Origin: Lumbricus terrestris
Taxonomy: Eukaryota > Annelida > Clitellata > Crassiclitellata > Lumbricidae
Length of the DNA stretch: 64,000 bases
Assembly (NCBI GenBank): GCA_949752735.1
Contig: OX457053.1
Span: 26,907,797-26,971,796 of the forward strand
Reading direction: 5' to 3'
Shown here in pieces: positions 55,400-64,000 of the stretch (its first letter is position 1; every line of letters begins with the position of its first letter). A model generated the notes under the pieces. The model made no database searches. It saw only the letters and a program-made list of their open reading frames with translations, and was not told the origin of the DNA. Both the position numbers and the translations under genes were made by a program.

Positions 55400-56600
55400 G
55401 ATGAGCAAGGCCTGCTGCTGCTGATATTTTAATTGATATCAATACCAACCGCTGTTGATTGCCTGTTGAGCATCATCTGCAGCAGCAGCTGCAGAATCCG
55501 AGTTGTTCATACGTAATCCAAGCCCACCGTTCCAGGCCATCCTCAGCGATCCTCTGTCTTCCCACTCCTACTCCTGCTCCTCCACCTCCTTCTCGTCCGC
55601 CTCAAAATGTGGTGGTCTGAGCTCCTCGTCTTCAACCGTAGCCACGAAATAATCCACAGTCACTGGAATTGTCTTTTCCTCTTCGGTTTCTGCTGTTGCT
55701 GTTGCATTGATCAACCGACCAACCCATCATTCGCCTACAACCGCCACCAGGCCAGCGGCCCAACCAACCACCTATCAGTCGACACACACGCGCACACGCA
55801 ACCACGGCAGCTCGATTGGATGGAATCAGCCTGTAAGGCCGATCGAACAACGAAACTCCAATACCACCAACAGCACCACCATCACCACCATCATCACTAC
55901 CAGCAACAGCAGCAGCAGCTAGCGCAGACTGCTTCAGGGAAGAGCATCATCACCCCAAGCAGCAGAAACCGCAGCCGACGTTAGCGCTGGCACTAGGCCA
56001 CACGAGAGCGACCGAACCGCACCTGGTACAGTACGATGTCCAAACCTGTTACCAAGAGCGCCTAATAACATTAACCGAATCTGACTGTACGCGGTGCAAT
56101 AATTCGTCTGAAAACAGAACGGGCAGTTTGGGGCAGAAATTCCCACAGCGCTCGTCCGGCCTCGATCGGTCATCTGGGGAAGGGTGGGGGGAGAGAAGGG
56201 AGAGGGAGGTGATCCACTGGAAGGGAGGGGCGTTTGTAGCGAAAGGGAGGGGTATTTGTAGCGAAAGGGAGGGGGTGTTTGTAGCGAAAGAGAAGGGCGT
56301 ATTTATCAATGAGACAAGAGCAAAAGCCGACCATCGCATCGCATCGCTGCACGATTTTCTCGTCCGATCAACCACGCCATCTCTCCCCAACATCATCATC
56401 ATTCCGCATCTGTAGTTTCCCTATTCACCAGATACCACAGCCAGCAGCCACAGGACCAATTGACGGAACGATCCCAATGGACTGGCTGCTGTTGCTGCTG
56501 CATTCCCATTGTCCTCTGGTCTGCATCAATCCCCTCCTCCACTGTTCGCTGGCAGCGATCGGACCCCCGGTCACCCCCCCCGTATCTTAATCAGAAAATC
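55400..56600. promoter_or_regulatory. GC-rich, CAG/CAC-rich island; candidate promoter or 5' UTR
   Basis: CpG- and C-rich compared with its surroundings, with CAG, CTG and CACCAC runs, CTCCTCCACCTCC, and three tandem GTTTGTAGCGAAAGGGAGGG-like units (about 56230-56300). It lies upstream (minus strand) of the VWA gene and might hold its promoter. A plus-strand frame at 55607-55984 encodes His and Gln runs and ends quickly; not accepted as a gene. Confidence 0.3.
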
Positions 56601-56694
56601 CAGCAATAGACCCTAGTCCACCATATCCCCAGATTTGCTCATCCCAACACGCTCCAGCCCTTGCGCCTCTGCCTGTGACTTATTTAAGAGAGTT

Positions 56695-56815
56695 GAATTT
56701 TGGGCTAGCAACCAACTCCGCCACTGCTCGCAGCCTACTCCATCGTATAGTGCCAGTCCCAAGCAGACGGGAAGAGGGGGGACGATGATCGTATTTGTTA
56801 AGACACTGCAACTAA
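56695..56815. repeat. Single CCAGTCCCAAGC dispersed repeat
   Basis: ACTCCGCCACTG...AGTGCCAGTCCCAAGCAGAC and GTATTTGTTAAGACACTG: same family as 27127-27240. Confidence 0.6.
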
Positions 56816-56944
56816 CGTGCTCGCACGATCCGCACACGGGGGCCTTAAATGGCGTGGAGCCCATTCAAATGGGCAGCAGTGAAGGACACCACACCCAATC
56901 AATTCATTGCAACAATAATGAGCATTGAGCAGGGTCAAGGTCAT

Positions 56945-57275
56945 TATATGTGTGCATGTATGTATATGTGTATGCATGTATGTTTGCATGTATGTTTGCT
57001 TGTATGTATGTATGTATGTTTGCATGTATGTTTGCTTGTATGTATGTTTGAATGTTTGCTTGTACGTATGTATGTATGTATGTATGTATGTATGCATGTA
57101 TGTATGTATGTATGCATGCATGCATGTATATATATATATGTATGTAACTATGTTTGTATGTGTGTATGTATGTATATATATTTTTATGTATGTATGTATG
57201 TATGTATGTATGTATGTATGTATGTATGTATGTATGTATGTATGTATGTATGTATGTATGTATGTATGTATGTAT
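56945..57275. repeat. ATGT/TTGC microsatellite
   Basis: TGTATGTTTGC variants followed by about 24 perfect ATGT units (57185-57275). Confidence 0.97.
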
Positions 57276-57286
57276 GAGAACTTGTT

Positions 57287-57531
57287 ATAGTTCCCCTTGA
57301 AGATTTCGACAATGAAGCATTGGAAAAGATCATTTAGAAGTGGTCTTACTCAGAAATGCTCCCGACCACAGCACGAACACTGAATCAGAGTTTCAGGCCA
57401 AAGCGCATGTGCATTGTGCAATTGTGAGTGAAGGCCTGAAGGGCATGCTCAGGGTCAGTAAGCCGCAGCTTGAGGTGTTCGAACTTGCAATCTTCTAGCT
57501 ACAGGGCATCGGACATACTAAGTAACGACCC
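57287..57531 (-). mobile_element. Diverged tRNA-derived SINE with insertion
   Basis: TTATAGTTCCCCTTGAAG tail, about 45 bp of extra sequence, then CTACTCAGA-like text, CACTGAATCAGAGTTTC and the body. The head is badly decayed. Confidence 0.7.
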
Positions 57532-57539
57532 ATCTATAG

Positions 57540-57867
57540 CAGTGGTTCCCAACCTTTTTTGACTGGAGGGCCACTTTTTCTAAGTTGGAGGACACGAGGG
57601 CCACTTTTTCTTAGTTGAAATTAGGGGGCCACAAGGTTAAAATTTAATTAACTAAAGGTATATAAAATTGTTATAATTGAATCAAGAAAGAATGTTTGAT
57701 GCGATTTATTAACGTCCAAATAAAATAATTTGTAATAGAAAAGAATTATATATTCTATCATGTCAATTTTTACATATATTTTTCTTAATTCATTGAGGTG
57801 CTGCAGGCCATTTTCGTAGACCAAGCGGGCCACTTTTGGCCCGCAGGCCACGGGTTGGGAACCACTG
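57540..57867. mobile_element. hAT-like MITE, CAGTGGTTCCCAACC family
   Basis: The ends CAGTGGTTCCCAACC and GGTTGGGAACCACTG are perfect. The exact 8-bp duplication ATCTATAG lies at 57532-57539 and 57868-57875. Reverse orientation to the other two copies. Confidence 0.94.
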
Positions 57868-57879
57868 ATCTATAGGTAA

Positions 57880-58680
57880 CCATAATATTAATCATAACCT
57901 AGGGACTTCTTCAGCCTCAGTATGCTAAGCTGTGACAACCAGCAGCGTATTTATTAGTGGGCTGTCAAACAAAACTAGCTAGGTCGATTTATTATTATTG
58001 CTATTATTACCAACATGTTTAACACATGCAAAGAAAATGCGAATTGGAGGTACAGAGTACTGATAGCGTATGGTTTGCTTTCAAATCAAAATCCAAAAGG
58101 TGGATTGCTAGGCAGATGGCTGCCGCGGCTGATAATAGGAAATACGATGATGCGAGAGATGTAGAGAGCAGGAGCAGATGGCGAACAGGAATGATACACA
58201 ATAATTGATTAAATAACCTCTCTATCAAAACGTTTCTGAATCAATGAAATGCAGTAGCAGGGTTTAATTACTGATCAAATGCAGTAGCAGGGTTTAATTA
58301 CTGATCATTTGCCTGAATAAGCATACCTACATCAGCCGTCTAATACGGCACATTTAAACCTCCAACGACAACAGAAAAAGAGGTGTCTATTGTCTAAGCA
58401 ATACCTGGTGCATCAAATGATAATTTACATATTATAATTATATTCTAGCTGAGGCACAAATAGGCCAAGAGCATTTACATGGAATAGACTTTATGGCTTC
58501 ATCAAGGAGCTAAAAAAAGAGCCGAAACGTATACCAGTATGTTTTTTTTGGAAAAGGTATTACTCCGATAATTATGAAGTCCATCTCTGGATTTAATTTT
58601 AGCGTTTCACAACCCAGCATAACACACACGATACAGAAAAAATTACATACAGATTTCGCAAAAAATTTCCATGTCACAGT
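57880..58680. other. No gene seen
   Basis: Contains a direct duplication of GATCAAATGCAGTAGCAGGG-like text (about 58240 and 58274). No exon recognised. Confidence 0.4.
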
Positions 58681-58688
58681 TACAGACC

Positions 58689-59016
58689 CAGGGGCGGATC
58701 CAGTGGAGGGCCAATCAGGCCATGGACCCCCATTTGGAAATTTCTTTATTTTTGACCAGCTATTCTGGCTCAGAAAGTTGACGTGCCCACCCCCCATGAG
58801 TAGTTCTGCAGGCCCTCCCCCATGCCCACAAGGTCCGTAAACGAGGTGGTCATCAACTATTTTGGCGGATAAAATGGTATATTTTCCTGGGAGTTCGAGA
58901 CAAATTACTCAAAAAAGTAAAAGGTCATCAGATTTTTCGGCGACCAAGACAAAAATTTCTCCCTGTCCAACCAAAAATTTTGGTCCCCCCTTAGAAAATT
59001 TCTGTATCTGCCCTTG
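58689..59016. mobile_element. hAT-like MITE, CAGGGGCGGATCCAG family
   Basis: The ends CAGGGGCGGATCCAG and CTGTATCTGCCCTTG carry the exact 8-bp duplication TACAGACC (58681-58688, 59017-59024). Confidence 0.9.
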
Positions 59017-59024
59017 TACAGACC

Positions 59025-59560
59025 ATATTCATAGTCACATAAACAGACGAAACAGGAATCTGGAAGCCAAAGACCATGCGAAATGGAGACGTAAAAATTA
59101 TCACACAATATACACAACAGATTTCAGAAACATAAGCCAATTTTTTGCAAACCCAATCACAAACCAGTCTTCCGTACAGGAAAAACAATTTTTACAGAGC
59201 ACTACAACTGTAAAATATTCTTATATCTATAATTAACTTGTCACTGCAGGTAAGCAGAGCAGGTGTATCATGCAACTGTCAGAAATTATGTGGTGCTACG
59301 AGAACTAGGCGACGCCTGTAAGCTGAGATTCTTTTCCTTTTGCTCATGTCATAGTACACCTATTAATATTTCCAGTGTTTAAAGTGTGAAAAAAGAAGTG
59401 CCTAGACGCCCCTTATCTTTCCAAAAGAAGTGCCTGGACGCCCCTTACCTTTCCAGGCTGTGCTGGCCAATAAGTGGCAGGTCGGAGTTCAGGTTTTAAA
59501 ATAAGTGCAAGGGCGCCGTCCATAACTGTCCGGCCACATTTTAATATAGCCCTGAATATT
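59025..59560. other. Unassigned, short duplication
   Basis: AAGAAGTGCCTAGACGCCCC and AAGAAGTGCCTGGACGCCCC are tandem at about 59394-59450. CGGCCACATTTTAATATAGCCCTG near 59530 looks like a hAT-type end without a partner. Confidence 0.4.
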
Positions 59561-59564
59561 TCCT

Positions 59565-61423
59565 AAATGAAATGTTAACACTGTATCTTATTTATTATTT
59601 ACTAAAAGGTTTGAACAAGAAGCAGCAAATCTTCACAGGAGTTCGCAAACAAAGGCATCTTGGCAAAGGCATCACAATTAGGAGAGACAATTACCGTACA
59701 CAATCTTCAAACAATAGTTTTTATTTTGATGTCAGATTCTCATCGAGTTGGTTGGCACTTATAGGACAATAGCGTTCCACTAACCGGACGAATTCTTTTG
59801 TTCAACTTTTAAGTTGCAAGTAACATACAGCAATGGTGTCAGACCAAAGTGAACAGCAGTCTTAAAATGCAACATCACCGCAGCTTTCTGGGTTAGACAG
59901 GAAGAAAATAATTGTACCCGTTAATTGAAACAATCATACATAAGTAGTAAATGGTATGGAAAATCCTGTTGATAACATGGATATGGCCAGAGTATATTTA
60001 TTCCTCAGAAGATCTTTTACCAAAATAAACATTAAACTCGTGAGTTGTGATCTTACAGATCAACTTCAAGTAATACGAACCGTTTACATGAATTTCGCTA
60101 GATCATCACAGATTGCAGCTGGCGAATTATAGAATAAAATACCGATTTTTAAAGCAATGGCATTTGTGACACAGAGGCTCAAAACCCGTCACATGTCGGA
60201 TTTTGACCTTTTGATTTAGTCATATGCTACAATGGCCATGCTCTAAAATGCTTTTAACACAATGAAATTATCTTTTTTCTAACAAAAGTTGTGCTCGTTT
60301 GATTCTTTTATTAGTTTATAGTGAAAAAATAAAATAAAAAGTTACTGAATATTCGTGTCATGCAAGTCTACTGAATCCACTAAGTTATCATTCTGAAAAT
60401 TTTCTGGGCATTAGAGGCATATATTCTGAATCAGATAACTCAAACGGCATCAAAATCGGTTCACTAATTCACAAATTAGGACGAATTCACAGTCATACAC
60501 TGAATTGAAGAATAAACTGCATTCTTTACCCCTCTCGCCTATTTCGGCGTCTAGCACAATATCTAGGAAGCGACAAACGACGGGTTTCGAGCCCCTGCGT
60601 CACATTTGTTAAACAGTCATAATAGTATATGAAGTTGGGAGATAGATGCTTCCATGAAATTTGAAATTTCAGCATGTGGAAGTTTCTTGTTTACCTGTAA
60701 TTATTTTGATAAGGCTCTGCAGTATGTGCACAAAGATTGAAACTATTTTGGGCATTTCATCCAGATTTAAGTCATCTAAAAGGACAATGGGTGGGGGAAC
60801 TATAAAACAGCAGTCTTACTATGCAGAACATGCCTCCACTTCACTTATTTAAGCACTTAAGTCGGTAGAAATAATTTATAAGACCACTTTTATCAAGTAG
60901 GACAAAGCAATACGTATGTTCCTAACAGTTTTTGATCCAAAAATTTACATTATATAATTACAATTTATTTGCTGCAGACCATGTCTTTGGCAGCATACCC
61001 AATGACATACAAAAGTTATAAATAAAAACTGTGTCAACATTTCCTTAAACTGTCAGAATTCAAGTTCCTGCAGATAACGCATTTCACGTTACGCATTTCA
61101 CAGACGATCATAAATAATATCACCAACATTTCTTCTACTTAACAGACCACAGACATAATAATTTCACATAATCTGGTTGATGTGTTTCATCGGTAAGACA
61201 CTCTCAGTTCTGCACAGCAGAACTTTTTATTTTAAAAAGTCGCTCCATTTGGCAGCAAATGTTCTAAAACGCGCTGCTGGCTGTTCGACCATTCCTTCTT
61301 TCTTCCTCTCATTATCATCCTCTTCCTCTTGCACTTTGCTTGGCACTGACAACACTTGAAAATATGCTTAGAATGGTCGGCCGTTTAATATTCCAATGAT
61401 GATAGCAGCTTTTCGTGTCGTCA
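59565..61423 (-). other. Repeat-poor block; candidate 3' UTR of the gene at 61424-61710
   Basis: Nearly 1.9 kb without SINE, MITE or tandem repeats, unusual in this window. It lies directly after a candidate stop codon at 61424-61426 on the minus strand. Reverse-strand AATAAA signals occur near its far end (about 59590) and near 59997. A 3' UTR is inferred, not shown. Confidence 0.35.
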
Positions 61424-61478
61424 TCAGCTCGAAAATGGAAAGATCATGTCATCCGTGTAACCAAGTTCACCAGCAAAC
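61424..61478 (-). CDS. Candidate terminal coding exon, unknown protein
   Basis: After the good acceptor TTGTTGTCTGTTTCAG (AG at 61479-61480) the sequence encodes FAGELGYTDDMIFPFSS and then TGA. The first base completes a codon split from the preceding exon. If joined to 61588-61710 this makes a Trp (TG|G). I do not recognise the protein. It could be a chance open stretch, since it is only 18 codons, but the acceptor, the phase match and the repeat-poor downstream block favour a real exon. Confidence 0.42.
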
Positions 61479-61587
61479 CTGAAACAGACAACAAAATTGT
61501 CATGACTCTTAAAACCCTTAAAGCCTTATACAGTAGCTTTTCTCATAGCGCAACCGTGTGTTACTCACTGGAATAACGCACATGTAC

Positions 61588-61710
61588 CATACAGGAACCC
61601 TGAAAAGCTGGGTAACGTGGGCAGCAAAGATCTGGGCAGCAGCAGGTCTTGTATCATGGTAAGGCGGAAGACGGTCCTTAGTAGCCATTAACGGTTTACG
61701 CATGAAAAGG
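61588..61710 (-). CDS. Candidate penultimate coding exon, unknown protein
   Basis: The open segment reads LFMRKPLMATKDRLPPYH followed by DTRPAAAQIFAAHVTQLF and RVPVW. The acceptor would be TTTCGAACAG (AG at 61711-61712). The donor that keeps frame with 61424-61478 is TATG|GTACAT (61586-61588). A stronger-looking donor (GTGAGT, about 61570) lies 18 bp further on, but joining there brings an early stop in the next exon. Composition is that of ordinary soluble protein, with no repeats. The family is not recognised and upstream exons were not found before the window edge. Confidence 0.4.
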
Positions 61711-61834
61711 CTGTTCGAAAGTGTATATTATACATAAAGAACAACCACTGCGAGGTGGAAAGACGAGGGAAGCTACCACCTTATTTTCCCAATCAGCAAC
61801 ATGGACAGTCACAGACAAAACCATACATATGTCA

Positions 61835-62155
61835 TCGAAAGGAATAACATAATGTGCACAACACCTCACATTTCAGCACATTATATGCTCCCAGTCCAAC
61901 CCTAGTCAAATAAGATAGTCTTAAGAAGAGAAAGAAATGAGGCAGAAGATCAATAGATATCTGACAAAGGATAACAGGGAGATAGCTCATTCCAGGTCGC
62001 AGGGCCAGCCGCGAAGAATGCACGGCGCAGCCTGATTGCAGTCCATGAGCGGGGGACAACAAGTTCCACTTGTACAGCTGAGCAGAGGCGCTGGACTCGT
62101 GTGGTGGAGCAGCATAGCTCTTGCAAGTATAAAGGGGCTAAACCCTCAAAACTGA
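61835..62155 (-). pseudogene. LINE 3' end, second subtype, RT C-terminus
   Basis: On the minus strand, RLRRAFFAAGPATWNELSPC is encoded at about 61985-62045, preceded by LVVPRSWTAI-type text. Then come TTTCTTTCTCTTCTTAAGAC and GGGTTGGACTGGGAGCAT; the end then diverges before the usual tail. 5'-truncated. Confidence 0.8.
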
Positions 62156-62369
62156 CTATCTGCGCCTCAGATTCCCATTTCAGTGTGACCTTGCACGCGT
62201 AAAAAATTTATGTAATAATTCTGCAAGCAATGCACTGTGGGTAAGGGAGCCAGTGGAGTACATCCCGCATGTATTCAGAGACTCGGCCAAACTTGTGAAT
62301 GCGATCTATGAGGCGTGCAGCGGTGCGTATGACCCTATTTAGGAGGCCTACCCAACAGGCCGGAAGTCA

Positions 62370-63000
62370 TAATGCCTCTCATAATAATTGCATTGTTTTC
62401 ATAGTCCATAAATTGCCTTAGCAACCTTTCATAATAATTGTATTGTGATGTCATAAAAGCTATGAATTGCCATAGTAACATCTTATAATTGTATTGTGAT
62501 TTCATAGAGGCTATAAAGTGCCATAGCAACGTCTTATAATAATTGTATTGTGATTTCATAGAAGCTAAATTGCCCTAGTAACCTCTTTTAATATTAATTG
62601 CATTGTGATTTCATAGTCTTTAAATTGCTCTATATAGCAACCTTTCATAACAATTGCATTGTGATTTTATAGAGGTTATAAATAGCCATGTAGTAACCTC
62701 TTATAATAATTGCATTGTGATGTCATAGAAGCTATGAAACACCATAGTAACCTCTTACAATAATCAATGTGATTATTTTCATTGAATCTAAATTGCTATA
62801 AGTTGCCATAGTAACCTCTTATAATAATTGCATTGTGCTGTCATAGAAGCTATGAATAGCAAGCTTGCAACTTCTGTGATTATTTTCATATTCTATAAAT
62901 TGCTATAGTGAGCTTTTATAATAATTGCACGGTGATGTCATAGGGGCTATAAGTTGCCATAGTAACCTTTAATAATAATAATAATCTCATCCTGATTTCA
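62370..63000. repeat. 54-bp satellite, second locus
   Basis: About eleven units of the same satellite as 53165-53945 (TGTGATTTCATAGAGGCTAT, TTGCCATAGTAACCTC), more diverged and with a few length changes. Confidence 0.9.
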
Positions 63001-63004
63001 TGGA

Positions 63005-63445
63005 GTTGCTAAATTGCAATCTCTTACAATAATAATGGCATTATCATCTAATTTTTTATGTAATTACCTACTCTCATTTTCAGGCAAATTCAGAAGGCAT
63101 GGACATCTATGGCAAAAGTTTTAGAGATACATTCAGATTTAAATCAATCGTTTTTTGCACTTGGCAGCGCTGTGCCTATGAGTTTTGTTATAACTGATGT
63201 CCACGTATGCCAATATACCGGTAATTATGGCATAATAATACATGCATAGTCGCATACTGTATGACTGTACATTATGTCAAAAACGCACTTTGATTTTCCT
63301 GATAAACTTCTGCAGCTACTTAGACTGCTGTACTATATGCAAGAATTAAATCTATTTTAATTAAGTCCTTATTTAAATAAGTTGAGTTAACTTTGTAATA
63401 CAACTTTTAAACTTCACAAAATGCTAATCATGGGATCAATTAACC
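63005..63445. other. No gene accepted
   Basis: A good-looking plus-strand acceptor (CTCTCATTTTCAG near 63072-63084) precedes about 55 open codons without a recognisable domain. Confidence 0.3.
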
Positions 63446-63449
63446 ATAC

Positions 63450-63454
63450 ATAAC

Positions 63455-63485
<31 letters not shown>

Positions 63486-63600
63486 CCAACCAATCAATGA
63501 ATCAATCGCAAATCAATCAATCAAACAATCAACCAACCAATCAATCAATGAATCAATCACATATCAATCAACCAATCGATCAATCACATATCAATCATAA
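63450..63600. repeat. CAAT/AACC tetranucleotide repeat
   Basis: ATCAATCAATCAACCAACC-type repeats with CACATATCAATC variants. Confidence 0.95.
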
Positions 63601-63874
63601 TGATAACAACAATGAGTAGCATGCAATGACATCACGTTCTCAAGTTGAACTAAATTTAGGATCTCTATTATATCAGCAATAGAAAATGACGCATCTTTTA
63701 CAGAGTTTCGGGAGTACTTGTGACTTAGAATATACGTGGAAACTTTAATAATGTGAGCTACAAGACATCCTCTGAAACCTGTAATCCAGCTATTCTGTTG
63801 TTCAGCTACACAGTGTCATAAATAATCCCATACTTCTTTAGCTCTCGTTTAAAACAATATTAAAGTATTCGCTT

Positions 63875-64000
63875 TTTGTCTTCTGGTTCCACACTTCTAC
63901 TATGCAGCACCGTACCAATTCTGTCGCCAGCCCTGTAATCTGGAAAGGTCCCCCTGTTGAACTATTGGACTCTACTCTTACGGCTTTTCTCTTTAGGTGG
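63875..64000 (+). pseudogene. LINE 3' end, cut by the window edge
   Basis: TATGCAGCACCGTACCAATTC...CTGTAATCTGGAAAGGTCCC corresponds to the [17 protein letters not shown] motif with changes, then CTTACGGCTTTTCTCTTTAG; the sequence ends before the tail. Confidence 0.75.

Noticed and set aside
55607..55984. 125-codon frame with His and Gln runs
   Set aside because: CAC and CAG trinucleotide runs in a GC-rich island explain it; no domain.
63072..63255. Plus-strand exon after CTCTCATTTTCAG
   Set aside because: About 55 open codons without a domain, no donor with clear support, no upstream partner.

Overview
The window is animal nuclear DNA: intron-bearing genes on a background made almost entirely of mobile elements, minisatellites and microsatellites. 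Nothing bacterial or viral is visible (no operons, rRNA or CRISPR). A SINE/LINE pair with a shared tail, many hAT-type MITEs, gene content and frequent TAGGCCTA words fit a marine invertebrate, perhaps an echinoderm or hemichordate. That placement is inference with low confidence.

Three genes are supported, all on the minus strand. (1) 13777-15746 holds the first two coding exons of a sn-1-specific diacylglycerol lipase alpha (DAGLA) orthologue; later exons were not found. (2) 39892-47494 holds three exons of a von Willebrand factor A (VWA) protein with a complete MIDAS metal site, resembling the VWA proteins common in plants; its 5' exon(s) are missing. (3) 61424-61710 holds two candidate terminal exons of an unrecognised protein, followed by a repeat-poor stretch to about 59.57 kb that could be its 3' UTR. 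GC-rich, CAG-rich islands at 26.1-26.9 kb and 55.4-56.6 kb lie upstream of genes 1 and 2 and are candidate promoter regions.

Layout: 0-8.8 kb microsatellites, SINEs and nested hAT-type MITEs; 9.1-11.2 kb a MITE whose interior has expanded into about 85 copies of a 22-bp repeat; 11.4-15.8 kb DAGLA exons with repeats; 15.9-17.5 kb foldback DNA and MITEs; 19.0-22.7 kb a 25-bp minisatellite split by a 2.27-kb element that itself holds a 1.34-kb element; 23-33 kb SINE/LINE copies, MITEs and microsatellites; 34.0-36.2 kb a decayed DNA transposon; 36.3-38.3 kb a 57-bp tandem array rich in TGACGTAA, interrupted by a 1.3-kb hAT-like element; 39.9-47.5 kb the VWA gene with large microsatellites in its introns; 48.6-50.3 kb an 18-bp minisatellite open in several frames; 50.3-64 kb more SINE/LINE tails, MITEs and a 54-bp satellite at two places.

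The most informative pattern is the mobile-element ecology. A tRNA-derived SINE carries the same 3' end as a LINE whose degraded reverse-transcriptase C-termini also occur here. About 20 short inverted-repeat elements of roughly ten families carry (in most cases) exact 8-bp target duplications, so nesting order can be read directly. Several of these elements have become tandem arrays.
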